From positions 124,947,792 through 125,011,791 of the forward strand of contig NC_072892.1 of NCBI RefSeq assembly GCF_027943255.1: DNA of 64,000 nucleotides. The letters are read 5' to 3'. The notes under the pieces are model-generated. The model was not told the origin of the DNA, made no database searches, and saw only the letters and a list, made by a program, of their open reading frames with translations. Shown here in pieces: positions 23,870 to 35,833 of this stretch; position 1 is the first letter of the stretch, and each line of letters opens with the position of its first letter. This DNA comes from Anastrepha obliqua. Its lineage: Eukaryota; Arthropoda; Insecta; Diptera; Tephritidae. Made by a program: the position numbers and the translations under genes.

Positions 23870-25055
23870 TAACTTTTTCTGATTATTATTCAACGTTTGT
23901 TAATTTTGTTTTGGTTTGACAGCTAATTTCGATAAATTTCCGATAACAATTTGAGAAGGCAACGGTGTGTTCGTAATTCGCAAGGCAATTCAGATTGAAT
24001 TAATTCTAGTAATAACTTCACAGCCGTGAAGTTATGCCAGCAACATGCATTTGGCTTGCCGTGAAATGTTCCTAGATCTTTGACTGTCAAACGTGATAAA
24101 ATGGCAACTTTATGAGCCTCGATCCAGAAGTAATTGGCAAATTTTATTAACATACATAATCGTCTTTTGAGACCGCTGTTAGGAATTTGGTCGATAAATT
24201 TTGTGTCGCATGGCTTGATAGCTAATTTGGCAATACCAACTCGTGTTCGACCGAGTCGTTCCAGGTGCTAGTCCAACTGAAGTTTCTTTTACTGGATTTT
24301 TGCTCACTTTGTTATATGTGAACCTATTACAACACATCAAATTCTGTTACTTTTTATAAAAACATTGGAAACGACTGGATACAACTGTGCCGCTATTATT
24401 AGTGACCTTGACAGTGCAAATACTTAGCGAGTTGGGAGCCGATACGTAATTACTTTTAATGATACGCTGCTCACACGGTCAACTTGTCTGATCACAATAT
24501 ATTAATAGAAATTATTTTGGTGGAATATTTCGGGGTTTTTGGTTTCTGGAATTATTATTAACGATATGAAGAAAATACAAGGAGAAGGAATAGCTAATTT
24601 AATTGCGCAATTAATTGGCTGCTAATAAACCGTATACGACCTTTACTGAGGTTGCAGCAATGCGCATGGGATATTTAATATTTAATATTAAATTTTATAA
24701 TAAGTAATAAGAGGACAAAACGTTTATGGACGCAAGTTTTGTTCTGTAAAATGAATCCATAAATAACACAACAAACATTTTATTAGAATTATATTTACAG
24801 ACCTGTTTTCTTTGCCGGCATCCATTTCATTTAGTTTTTATTTTGATGTTTATTCTTACATTCGTAATAATAATGATCGATAGCACAGAAAAGCACAGGG
24901 TTGTATGTCGAAAAGTATCGTTATTATTAGGGTTATTTTATAATCTCAGATTTTAGGAGAGAAATTTTGAATGGGGAATCGCGCTTTTTAATTACGGATT
25001 TGGAGTTAAGCGCGAAAAAGTAGATCATCTATATATATGTGAACGTATTATATGA
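23870..25055. other. No gene recognised
   Basis: AT-rich sequence; the 76-codon minus frame at 23923-24153 has no family I recognise. Nothing else is supported. Confidence 0.4.
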
Positions 25056-25293
25056 CTAAGTTCCAAGGTGGATTTATTAAGGTGACAGCATCCACCCAGC
25101 TGAATTTTTCACCGTAGGTATGGCTTACGTCAAAATGATATGCTTTGTTTGTATGTATTGGTATGTTTACATTCGTATGTTTACATTTGCTTGCTGATTT
25201 TGACGTGAAGGTTGGACCAAACGCAACAACAAATACATATAGGGTTTTACTTATATGTGTTTGCTGTCACCTGTAATAAATTCGCCTAAGTTC
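25056..25293 (-). mobile_element. MITE with 8-bp target duplication, copy 2
   Basis: An inverted relative of the element at 10819-11044. It begins CAAGGTGGATTTATTAAGG at 25064 and ends CTGTAATAAATTCGC near 25285. Flanking CTAAGTTC occurs at 25056-25063 and 25286-25293, an 8-bp duplication; the outermost four bases of the right terminus seem lost. Two independent insertions with different 8-bp duplications define the family. Confidence 0.75.
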
Positions 25294-25333
25294 ATAAAAT
25301 TTTTTAAGTGATGACAACCGTACTTACATCGAG

Positions 25334-25420
25334 TATCGATAATCTTTTTTCGATAACACTATCAACTTAATACTCGTTTAATTTTCTGCTATAATCGATG
25401 AATGGTAGCTGCTATCGATA
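25334..25420. promoter_or_regulatory. Pair of DRE-type TATCGATA sites
   Basis: TATCGATA occurs at 25334-25341 and 25413-25420, with further CGATA/ATCGAT half-matches between. In flies this octamer is the DREF-binding DRE of housekeeping promoters. The nearest frame on the plus strand is the Myb/SANT-like ORF at 25778, 350 bases away, so the target gene is unclear. Confidence 0.35.
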
Positions 25421-25777
25421 CTATCAGAAATTCCTTAACATAGCTATTATGATTCCGATGTGTGATTTGTGTTGCGTTTCCCGATTTTTGTTAAAAATCT
25501 AAATTTATTATTATTCGCGCGGTTGCGTCCGGCGGTAGTAATAAATAAACGCAATGGGAAAACGTTCGCCGAGCACCCAAAGTAAGTATTGTTGAGGGAT
25601 ATTGTGCATGCAACCTGGGGTATGTTCAACAATGCAGAGTGAGCAGTGCGTTCAAAAATGCAAATAAGGCAGTACTGCAAATGCAACGCGTTCTTAATAG
25701 TCATTTTTGTATCAAAAGTCGTGCATTATTTGCACGATTGCAAAAATTTTCACACTGCTAATAAATACGCTAGTACA

Positions 25778-26124
25778 ATGTCTGATGAAAAGTGGGTATT
25801 TAATTATTTATTTTAGCTTTTAATACAAAATATGATGAAAAATACGATATTTAAACTTTATTTTATTATACTTTTCTTGGTTTTAGTGATTACTTTAGTA
25901 CATCGGAGATAAAATTACTGCTCAGAGTCCGACTGAGCATGGAGAACGAGTTCACGTCGGAAAGGAGGAAAAAGAGCATGCTCTGGGCTAAGGTCGTAGA
26001 TGAAGTAAAAAAAGTTAATAAAGATTTAAAAATAGATAGAAACATGACCAAACTTAGTAACAATTCCATTTTACTGCACAGCGCGTTCATAAATGCAACA
26101 AATCTATTTGCAATTTTTCAATAA
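25778..26124 (+). CDS. Two-exon Myb/SANT-like DNA-binding ORF, probably transposon-borne
   Basis: Exon 1 is 14 bases (ATG at 25778-25780, to 25791, donor GTGGGT). Exon 2 is 25887-26124 after TTTTAG. Spliced: 252 nt, 83 residues plus stop, frame preserved. The sequence MSDENDYFSTSEIKLLLRVR, then ENEFTSERRKKSMLWAKVVD, looks like the first two helices of a Myb/SANT-like (MADF/trihelix) domain. Such a protein is the usual partner of the transposase in PIF/Harbinger elements. Inverted GGGTATGTTCA (about 25619) and TGAACATAGCCC (about 26194) lie around it. The protein ends early, so it may be a truncated accessory gene; host origin cannot be excluded. Confidence 0.4.
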
Positions 26125-26330
26125 ATCTATCAGTTGCATGAATTGTCACATTGACAGTGCTGCCAGCGCTGCAAGTACTGCGCATTATAATGCGTTTCTG
26201 AACATAGCCCTGTTGGCAATTTTTTTGCATATAAGTATGTATGTATGTTCCTTCCAGGCGGTGGCAACAATGAAGCGTGGTTTATAAGTAACAGCTATTC
26301 GTAACATCAAAACTTCCTCCCATTCCCACG

Positions 26331-26378
26331 ACAGTCGGTTTTATGTTACCGGAATGACCCGGATTTATATCTGGCCGA
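26331..26378 (+). mobile_element. Partial copy of the short SINE-like family
   Basis: TCCCACGACAGTCGG followed by GTTACCGGAATGACCC and GGATTTATATC matches the sense strand of the element at 1899-2009. It lacks the tail half. Confidence 0.6.
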
Positions 26379-26578
26379 GTATATGTAAATGTCGAGTTTG
26401 CAGGAAAAAATATGTAACAAGTGAAAATACTTTAAATCTTTCCGACCACATAAAGCGAGATAGTGGCACTACCGCTTATGAAAACTTTCGACTTACACAT
26501 AGATGGGCGTTTTTCAAAACTCGCATCAATACTGTATAAATACTGTATCTACTCGTATACATTGCATCAGTAAAATAT

Positions 26579-26581
<3 letters not shown>

Positions 26582-26614
<33 letters not shown>

Positions 26615-29213
26615 TCGGGACAACTAGCAAGTGCAGCACTCAGACATTAATTGAGTCCATTGTACTACACTTGGATTCCCTTTTAATTTTCTTTAAATCT
26701 ACCCGATCTCCGAAGAAATCTGAGTAGATCTTGTGGTGCCAAGGAGCCAAAATGGTCGCTTCTTAACACATCAGTGCCAAAGACCTCAAACCTGATTCGG
26801 GCGAAGGCGGGGCAGACACACAGGAAGTGGTCCGCCGTCTCATCCTCCTCTTCACAAGCTGGGCAGAGTACACTGTCGAGATGCCCAACCTTTCCATGTG
26901 CTTTGCCCACAGAAAGTGGCCCGTCATTAGTCCAACCAGCCGTCTGCACTCCCCTCTGCTTAATGACAGAAGGGTTTGCGACAGTCGATCGGACATGACA
27001 GGTAACATCAGTTTTGTCCATCTGCAGCCTCTCTCAGCCTGCCAAGCTCGCTTGTGGGTAGTAGTTACCCATTTGCTAACCGTGGCCGTGATGGCCGCAG
27101 AGGGGAGTGGCAAAGCGGGCTCTGGGCCAAAGAAGTTGGCTTCAGAGCCCATCTTAGCTAAGGAGTCAGAGGTCTCGTTACCCGCGATACCCACGTGTCC
27201 CGGGACCCATGTTAGCATCAGGCTATTATGTCTGCCGACATAGTTCAGCCTGGATTTACAGGACTTCACTACCCCTGATGTGGTTTGAGGGCTGTCTAAG
27301 GCCATAAGCGCTGCTTGGCTGTCGCTGCAGACACATATGGATCTGCCTCTCTATCGTTTTTCCACAACAAAGTTCATCGCTTCTTGAACTGCATACACCT
27401 CCGCTTGAAACACAGATGCATGCATTCCAAGAGCAAAGTGCAGTTTTGTCCCGCTGGATTCCACGTAGACCCCAGAGCCGGAGCCATGCTCGGTCCTGGA
27501 GCCATCCGTAAAAATGCGAAAACAGTGTTTGCCGGGCTCATTTTCTGAGTCTCCCCATAACTGAGCCTCTGGTAGCACTACACTGTATCTCTTTTCAAGT
27601 ACGACTCTTGATGGCATTGAGTCAAAGGGCATGGAGAGAATCGTTGGATCGATGTCCATGCCTTCTCTGTGTTCCAATGCCGGACAAGGGTCGTACCAGT
27701 TCCCACTGTGTTTCAGTCTGCAGATGGCCTTCAAGGCCTCTGCTTGGATAAAAGTGGTGGTAAACCAGTCAGAGCATCTAGTGCCGGGCCTGAAGTAGTC
27801 GGAAAAGCTCCGGTGCAACAGATGGCCACAGTGCGTTGTAGTCTCGATAAGGTCCTCCTGACTCCCACTAGGGATAGTCTACTCATCCAGACCACTGATG
27901 CATAGGTGATAATGGGTCTTATCATAGCCGTGTAGATCCATAGGACCTTGCTAGGAGAGAGACCCCACGTTTTCCCAAAGACACCTTTGCACTGCCAGAA
28001 AGCTGTCAGCGCTTTGGATGCCTTTGTCTCAACGTGTGATTTCCATAGGAGCTTACTATCGAGGATTACTCCTAGATATTTAATTTCCTTGGATAGCTGG
28101 ATTGTAACTCCTTTTAGCCTTGGCAGAACGAGTCCGTCAAGCTTCCTCCTTCTGGTAAAGAGGACAATACCAGTCTTGGCGGGATTTGCCGACAGCCCGT
28201 TCGCACAGCACCAAGTGTCAATCCGATCCAGAGTTTTCTGCACTTTCCTGCAGATGTTCATAAGCGAAGAGCCTGTTACCAAACAAGCAACATCGTCCGC
28301 ATATGCTTGTGCGTAGACTCCCGAATCGTTTAAGGTGGTGAGCAGAGGATCGATTACCATGCACCAGAGCAATGGAGACAGCACACCGCCTTAGGGGCAG
28401 CCTCTGTTAACCCCAGATGACACTAGCAGATCTTCCTCTGCTCGCACCGAAACGATTATTTGGGCCAGCATCGAACGAATCCAATTTACTAGCACCCGGT
28501 CTACGCCGTGCCTACTAGCAGAGTTACACATACTATCAAAAGTGGCATTATCAAACGCCCCCTCTATGTCTAAAAAGATACCCATAGCGTAGTCCCTCCT
28601 GTCGATGGCCAGCTCTACCCTAGCAACAAGGTTTTGCAGTGCCGACTCGCAGGATTTTCCACTCTGATAGGCATGCTGAAATAGAGACAGAGGGTGAGCC
28701 TTCAGCGACTTCTGACGTATGCGCAGTTCCACCAGTCGTTCGAGACTTTTCAGCATGAAAGAGGTCATGCTGATTGGTCTAAAGCTTTTGGGGCTGGTGT
28801 AGTCGTCTTTTCCAACCTTTGGGATGAAAGCGACCCTCACCATCCTCCAAGAGCGTGGTATGTAAGCCAGTGCCAGGCATGCCGAGAAGATTTTCTTCCG
28901 GGCTGCTGTCACGAACTCTGCACCCTCCTTCAGCATGGCAGGAAATATGCCATCTGGTCCGGGCGACTTGTGGTCGCCAAAAGATTTGATGGCAAATCGA
29001 ATGGCGGCCTCATTCACCACAGATCTGGCAACGAACCAGTCATGCCGAGAAGGTGTAGCAGCTCTGACAACTGCCTCTATCAATAAGGGCTGTTGCCGGC
29101 TGATGCTTATCTGATTACCAGGAAAGTGAGACTCCATCAGCAAGCTGAGTGTCTCACTTTTCCGCTCCGTGAAGGAGCCATCAGATTTCCTGAGTGACCC
29201 CAGCTTTGCCAGC
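26582..29213 (-). pseudogene. 5'-truncated RNase H-bearing LINE (I/LOA-like), dead
   Basis: A non-LTR retrotransposon copy on the minus strand. The poly(A) tail is the T run at 26582-26613. Order of parts: reverse transcriptase from about 29140 (KSPGPDGI, FIPKVGK, FRPISMTSFMLKSLERLVE, FLDIEGAFDN), then YADDVACLV, then an RNase H domain (FTDGSRTEHGSGSGVYVE, QAEVYAVQEAM, VPGHVGIAGNE), then a zinc-knuckle tail CPAC...ADHFLCVCPAF. In RGCP-stop-GGVLSPLLW the conserved Q codon is TAA at about 28392. At least two more frame breaks follow. TATTGAT at 26576-26582 and 29214-29220 may be the target duplication. The endonuclease is missing by 5' truncation. Confidence 0.8.
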
Positions 29214-29220
29214 TATTGAT

Positions 29221-30296
29221 ACTTTGTAAAGTTATGCCCTATTGACATTTTGGAATATTATTAGAATATTAAAAATTAAATATTAAATACAATTATCTTA
29301 TTATGTTAAAAAATTTCATTAACACTTACCTTTCTTCGTTCACTGTCATTTTTTCCTTTGTACATGTACACATATTACATCAGTATTTTTAGTGAAACGC
29401 AGCAACAGACGTTTTGGAGAACGCCCGATATGAGAACGCGTATTTCTAAGTTTATCGAAAGTTGAAATTCTGAAGGATCTTAAATACTTGTTTTTGCCAT
29501 TCAACATTTCAATCGTGCAGTTGTCCTCAAATATTTCTGTAACTGTATCATCAATAGTACCTCTGGTAAATGGACTCCCTTGTTTTAATTGAAGTACAAA
29601 AGGTGATGCATGCAAATAGAACTCTCAATCTCGGCTCATGAGAGAATACAAGAAGGCATAGAGCAGACACCATAGTATTTTGCGTCAATACTTCTAAATA
29701 TTAAATGCACCAGGTGAAAGTGGTACTTTGGAGTATTGTAAGTAAAAACTAAAGTAAAATTATAAAATATATTTATAATGTATCCACTTATGTATTTTTT
29801 CTTTGCAGTTATTTCAATGATTTGGAAACACACTGTGCTGCCGCTTTGGTTATGATATTTCTAAAATGGAAACTTTTTGATGAAACTTCATATAAATGCT
29901 TTGTTGAAATTTTTTTATGATATTGGACATCATGAAGCAATAATTAAAGGTGATGTAAGTAGCCTAATTTTCACCCTGTGTTAGCCATCTTGAAGCTACT
30001 TAATAAATCCGTGTTGTCCTCTTGGAAAAGCTACTTTTTATTTCAGAGCAAATTCTAAAGAAAAAGTACTCAAAAGCGTAGAAATTAAAATTTTTGCTGA
30101 AAAAGGCTGCAGGCAATATTGTTTTGCCTATTCCATTTTGCTTAGACTTTCGCATCTTTCAATTCTATTGAAAGTTCTGTGAAAATTACATTGATTAATA
30201 GCTGCTACATAGCCACATTTAGGTAAGTCTTTTGTTGCAGATTATCAATCTGATTTTTTGTTAATAACTGATTAAAATTTATATACACAGGTTTGA
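29221..30296. other. No gene recognised
   Basis: AT-rich sequence. The minus frame 29346-29615 reads partly ordinary but matches no family I know. Nothing else is seen. Confidence 0.4.
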
Positions 30297-30319
30297 AAAA
30301 ATTTGTACACAACGCAAAA

Positions 30320-31575
30320 TTAATACTTCGTTGCTCTAACTTTTTGCTTTTCAACAGCTTGGAGCCGGCTTCTCATGGATTCCACTAACTTTTTGCAAAC
30401 ATCAAGGCTTATTTTATTCCATTCTTCCTGCAGAGCAATTTTCAAGAGTTGAATTGATGTACACTGCCTTTCCTGCATCCGGCAACCTAATTCATCCCAC
30501 AAATGCTCAATGGCATTGAGGTCGGGACTTTGTGCAGGGGTTTTTATTACCTTTGGACAGTTATATAACAACCAGCTCTTGACGTCATATGAGGAATGTT
30601 TGGGATCGTTGTCCTGGTACAATTGAAAATTACTTTCGATGCCTAGTTTTCTCACGCTTTCTTTCAAATTTTGTTTCAAAATTGTTAAATAAACGTGTTT
30701 ATTCATTATTCCATCAATGAAATGTAATTTTCCAACTCCTGACGCCGCCATGCATCCCCCCCACTTTCCCCCCACTTACAGTGCTCCAAAAATCGAAATC
30801 CTTAGTCATATATTGGCGAGCAAAAACAAGCCGGTCATTTTGGTTTTTCTTGCTTATTAGGGGCTTCTTCCGCGCAACTCGGCCGTGAAAATCATTTTTT
30901 CGAAGAAGTCTTCTTATTGTTTCGGGATTTACCTACATCCCAGAAACTTCTTTAACCATCGCAGTTAATTTTGGAGCAGAAATGAATGGATTTTTCTTCA
31001 CTTCCCTTAGCACCATGCTCTCATCTTTGGAGGAAAGCTTCTTTGGACGGGTTCCACGATGCTTATTTGCAATGAAACCATTTTCATTGTATCTAGCAAT
31101 AATATCGTGCACTGTTGACTTGCTTTTCTTTATCAATTTCGATATTGCTCGCTCAGATTTTCCGTCTAAGTGCAGTTGAATTACTATTTTGCGTTCCTCC
31201 AATGTAGACTGTTTACCATTACGCGGCATTTTGCAAAATACTTTTATAAACTCACCCAATGATTGACAAGGCAACAATGAACAATAACTTTTAATACAAG
31301 TATAGAAAATTTAGAAATAACGGTATGCATATTTGCAAAACATGGTTTGCCCGACTTTAAATGTGAGACAGAGAAGTGGCCTTTTTCAGTTTTTTATACA
31401 TTAACATTTTATAAAGCAACTTGGAATATATTTTTTTTTGTTGTTTTTAAATAAAACAATTTTTGTGAAAAAACAGAAAAAGGTAGAACGTGTTTTCTTT
31501 CATCAAAACATAGATATTATGTCTAGAAGTTTTCGTATGCATCTGCCTGACTTTGAATGTGAGTGACTGTATATA
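30320..31575 (-). mobile_element. Tc1-like transposon with broken transposase
   Basis: On the minus strand, ATG 31229 begins MPRNGKQSTLEERKIVIQLH, then ERAISKLIKKSKSTVHDI, the two-part helix-turn-helix of Tc1 transposases. A TAG at 30933-30935 interrupts it. The frame resumes as VNPETIRRLLRKNDFHGRV, but the segment with the first catalytic aspartate is deleted. It continues as WGGCMAASGVGKLHF, QDNDPKHSS (second Asp) and SPDLNAIEHLWDELG (third, Glu), ending at 30320. Two same-orientation motifs, GCCCGACTTTAAATGTGAG (about 31350) and GCCTGACTTTGAATGTGAG (about 31549), look like the inner and outer repeats of an inverted-repeat/direct-repeat end. No matching left end was found. Confidence 0.7.
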
Positions 31576-31579
31576 AATT

Positions 31580-32180
31580 TATCTTTTTTTAACACAGATT
31601 TTATACTTCTAACTTTGCAGGTAATCTCGTTAAAAAATCAAATGTATGATTAGCGGACGTGACGAAATAAAAGTGGTTTTTCCTCGTTAAGAGTTTCCAC
31701 TATTCTCAAGTTGTTTTATTTATTACTTCAGTGTAGGTTTACAAATGGCACATATAGATTCCAATCCGATGCATGGTCAAAATACATACATATATGACAC
31801 AAATCCATGGGAATAGTTAAGTTAAAAATATAAATAATTAGGTACCACTTATAAAATAACATAAAATTATTCTATGGCTTACAACGACCTTTTAAATTTT
31901 TTACTACATTTTCAGAAAGGGGATAAACTTATGCCCTTTTTTCCCTTGCTTCCAAATTGCATCAATGGATTAAGTAGCATCCGAAATCAGTTGTCAAACT
32001 TTACTTAACCTTGTATAATTGAATCATGATTGGACATTTTCTTTTTCACTGAAGCGGCAATTTTTACTGTGAATAGTGTCGTATATGTTGGAAGTATCGT
32101 AAATTTTGTACCCAATGGTTGGTAGAAGAGAATGACAATTAAGGGACGAACGTTTTTTGATCTTACAAATATTAAGACTC
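31580..32180. other. No gene recognised
   Basis: AT-rich flank between the Tc1 copy and the next repeats; no supportable feature. Confidence 0.4.
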
Positions 32181-32183
32181 GAC

Positions 32184-32335
32184 ATAAATTGGAGAAATAC
32201 AAAAGGTGACACGTTTCCAATACCTCTAGTTTATTTTCCGAGATTTGAGCAACCGGATGACGCAAACGGTGCGAATATACAAAAAAAAGGAAGATAACTT
32301 ACTTGCTGGTGAATATTCAGTGAATGGCTGGCCGA
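32184..32335 (+). repeat. Diverged direct repeat, copy 1 (about 150 bp)
   Basis: Shares AATACAAAAGGTGA, then GCGAATATAC and an AAGGAA-ATAAC-TACTTG block in the same order with 33593-33732. A TTAA MITE (32360-33084) sits between them. Function unknown. Confidence 0.5.
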
Positions 32336-32355
32336 AGGTGCTTTGCCACTTTCCT

Positions 32356-33088
32356 TTAAACGGTTACATGGGTTTCGTTGGTTAAAAAAATCTATTTTTT
32401 TTTTTTTGGCTTATTAATTTCTACAACATCTCAGGAATATTATCCTAAATTTTCAAGTCGATCCGAATAATAAATTCGGAGATACAGCCTTTGGAATGTG
32501 TGCGCTCCAAGCCACTTTTATTGTTACTTAAAACTTTAAACGCGTTTTTCTCGAAATCGTGTTTTCAAAGTCGGTTGTCAAATGTTCTCGAAAACTACTC
32601 AACAGATCGTGATGAAATTTTACACAGGTGTTCAAAATACAATTTTTTCGTGCTTGAACAAAGGATTTTGTTTTTTTTTTTTCAAATACAACTGTTTAAA
32701 AAAAAAGGCAAGCAAATTTGACCGAAACTTTCATTTTTTTGGAAAAACGTCTGCCAAAATTCCAATTTTTACTTTTTTTTCTTTCCTTCGTTCAAGCACG
32801 AGTTTATGGTCTTAACTAAAACACTTATTTTTGTTTTTTCATTTTTGATGAGCCTGTCAGGAGTTATGCTGACAACGCGGACGCACCTTTTTTTCGAGGG
32901 GTAACCGGAAATGATGTCACAATGGAGGAGTTTTAACTTTTTTTTTTTTGAAAATTTCAGAAATTATTCTTTAAATATGTATCTATAAGACAGAAAAAAG
33001 TTTGAATTAAAAAAATAATTTTTATCATAGAAAAAAAAATATTGAAAATAGGCCTTTTTTACTCGACGAAATCCATGTAACCCCTTAA
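32356..33088. mobile_element. TTAA-flanked MITE with GGTTACATGG terminal repeats
   Basis: The body 32360-33084 (725 bp) lies between TTAA at 32356-32359 and 33085-33088. The left end ACGGTTACATGGGTTTCGTT is matched by the reverse complement of the right end, GGGGTTACATGGATTTCGTC. T-rich interior, no transposase. Like the elements at 3.6 and 15.8 kb it has the TTAA signature of piggyBac-type mobilisation, but its termini differ, so it is another family. Confidence 0.7.
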
Positions 33089-33592
33089 TATATCGATCAC
33101 GAAGTGATCTTCAGTGTCTTTGACACTGTTCAACTACATTTTTCAAGAAATATTATATAAAAAGTGTTTTATTAGCCACTTATCGCTTGCAATTGTGGCG
33201 GTCACCACATTATTCCAAAAATTCACCTTCGCGAGCCTGTTTTTATACTCTTTCGAGATTTTGTCGAAATGGCATGGCTGCATTTTAATTGACTCAATTA
33301 ATTTAAGTTTCATTTATTTCTTGTACTTAATTTGACATAATAAAAAAACACCACCGATAAAAATTTGCCCTATACAAAATTGTTCTTATTTAAATAATAG
33401 GCGTTTGCGTCAGACCTGTCGTATGTTAAAAGTAGAAAGTTGCCAAGTTTTGTGCGTTCCGTCCTGACGTACGGCGGCATGTATATGACGTTTTCTAGTT
33501 AATTCTAGGCAAATTCGTAGCCGCAACGGACTTAATGCGTCGAGGCTATTGGATCGGGGTTATGAGAGACCTATAGATTGCAACACGATGTA

Positions 33593-33732
33593 GAGAATAC
33601 AAAAGGTGATACTCTCTGGAAACCACTACTCTATTTTTCACGTTTTGGAGAAATGGATAACGTCAACGCTGCGAATATACGAACAAAAGGAATATAACCT
33701 ACTTGTTTGTGAGTACTCAGGGATTGGATTGG
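33593..33732 (+). repeat. Diverged direct repeat, copy 2
   Basis: Partner of 32184-32335, reading AATACAAAAGGTGATACTC and later CTGCGAATATACG. Identity is patchy, so the duplication is old. Confidence 0.5.
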
Positions 33733-33942
33733 TAATATTGTGATTTTTTAATTAAATAAACTGAAAGCACGAATTACAACCACACCTCCAAATGCATTTT
33801 TTGCGTTTTTCGCCGATGTTGTCGAAAAAGTCTTTATAGTACATTTTGTGATCAATGGTGTATTTGCGTAAAGATTCATCTTAGCGTTGAATAGTAGTTT
33901 TGGCAGTAGTTTGTTAATATTGGCTATACGTATCTTAATGAT

Positions 33943-34452
33943 GATAATATGTTGTAATGATAAACTATAAATAATAAAATAGGAATAAGTAATTTTTTTC
34001 CTTTTTTTAACAACATATCGCCCTCACTGGTTCCTGAGCCAGGTATAAAAAGCTTTCACATTACATTTCACATTATAATTTCACATTATAATAAAAATTA
34101 GTCTAAGCTGACTTTTTGAGCCAGGTATAAAAAGCTTTCACATTACATTTCACATTATAATTTCACATTATAATAAAAATTAGTCTAAGCTGACTTTTTG
34201 ACTTTCATAAGAACTGTCAAATGTTATTTTAGAGTAATTTAAGCCAAATCGTCTCTGTGGGAAGTTCAAGAAGTACTCTCTGATGAGCCTTATATAACGT
34301 TTCCAAGCTTGCTTTTGGGTTTGCAGCCGCTTAACACTTGACCATCAAAACACTTGTCAGATTCCATGCAAACATCATAACCCAAACCCATTTTAATCAC
34401 TTCTTTCACAGCGTGCTTGTGTTGGGCTTTTGTGCATTTTAAAATTAAATGT
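33943..34452 (+). repeat. Long direct repeat A, copy 1
   Basis: Almost the same sequence recurs at 36925-37331, 3 kb away, in the same orientation, from ATGATAAACTATAAATA through CGCCCTCACTGGTTCCTGAG to CATTTTAAAATTAAATGTGG. Inside copy 1 an 82-bp unit starting GAGCCAGGTATAAAAAGC is tandemly doubled (34036-34199); copy 2 has it once. A 54-codon minus-strand frame is open in both. Confidence 0.8.
34036..34199 (+). repeat. 82-bp tandem duplication inside repeat A
   Basis: Two identical units begin at 34036 and 34118. Each also has an internal doublet TTTCACATTATAA. It is absent from the second copy of repeat A, so it arose after the large duplication or was lost there. Confidence 0.8.
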
Positions 34453-35820
34453 GGCAATAGTGTTCATGATTTTTTCTCTTTTGTTATTGAATTTTTGTTG
34501 GGAAACGGCAACGATGTTTCGAGACAATTTAATTAAAAAATTTATGCATGTATGTATGCATATACATAAAGGTATTTATTTTCCCGTATTTTTTGTTGTT
34601 GTTTTTTAATGATATGTTGACACCATTCTATCTAATATTTAATTTAATTTTTAATAAAATAAAATCACAAAATCAACATAATCAACATAATAATTTTAAT
34701 TTTGCGTACCATTTTTGAATTGTAGCAATTCGCACTTTACGAAAAAACAAAAAAAAAAAAAAAATAAACCAAACCAATTACAGTGTAAACACAACTTCCA
34801 TCGGAAGCGCAGGGGAAGCAGTTGTCAACAAGAATGATCCTGTACATTGTGGGCGAGGGACGCCCCAGCATCTTCACATTATTTGTATACGCATATCTAC
34901 CAAGTATGTGGGACTTTTTTGAGCAATTTCAATTTAAGTTGTTAGCTTAAAAGTCTAATTTTAATTTGATTTAATATGTTTTATATTTTTTTGGGTCTTT
35001 TAATATTATTTAGGTTGCCGGAAACCGATTAGCGAATACACATGGAAACAAGTTTCCGATATTTTATAATTAATAAGGTCGCATAATTTCGAGTTTTTAA
35101 CTTAAGTCTTTCGTTCCGCCTGAAGCATTAAAAGTAGCGCGACCTAAAAGAATTGTCAGTCATGGATTAGACGCATCAAAAGTTCAACATTTTGAGCACA
35201 GTGTGATTGTACTATGTATTAGTATTATTAATAATGGCATGAAAATGCATTGTTGAAGCTGCAGCTCGTATTATAACGACCATTGGTATATGTATTTCTG
35301 GCAAAGCTTGCATGTTCGAAGCCATTAGAGATAAGAGATTAATTTATGTGAACGAACTAAAAAGTAAAATTAACATATTAATTCTATGCATGTATGTATA
35401 CTAGAGTGTGTAGCTTTTTCGACATCGTTCCCGGCTGATGCGGGTTTTATAATCATAATAAAGTCAATCCAAAAACAATTAAATTTTACAGTAATTAAAA
35501 AATTTATTTTAATTTTTTTTTTTTGTTTTTCTAATCATAAACTTTTTTACAATTAACAACGTATTTACAATTATTTTGATTTTAGATCTCTTTACTTTCA
35601 ACAAGAGGTGTATTTTTTCTACTTTCTATCTTCTATCTAACCATAACTCCCTCCCCATTTTCGTATTAATTAAAAGTAGCTTCTTTTCTAATTTGGAGAG
35701 TGTTCAACAAAACAAAATACAATGAATAAATAAATTTGTATTTAACTCTTTACCGCATATGAACCCACGTATGGTATTGCAGTTTTGATTCAATTTTATT
35801 CGCACTATCAAAACAAATGT
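34453..35820. other. No gene recognised
   Basis: AT-rich spacer with short microsatellites between the two copies of repeat A; no supportable feature. Confidence 0.4.
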
Positions 35821-35833
35821 AAAGTATTTCACA

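Noticed and set aside
26582..26613. T run considered as a transcription terminator
   Set aside because: It is the poly(A) tail of the minus-strand LINE, next to a candidate target duplication.
26774..29086. Plus-strand ORFs of 74-138 codons
   Set aside because: They lie opposite the reverse transcriptase and RNase H frames of the LINE and have no independent motifs.
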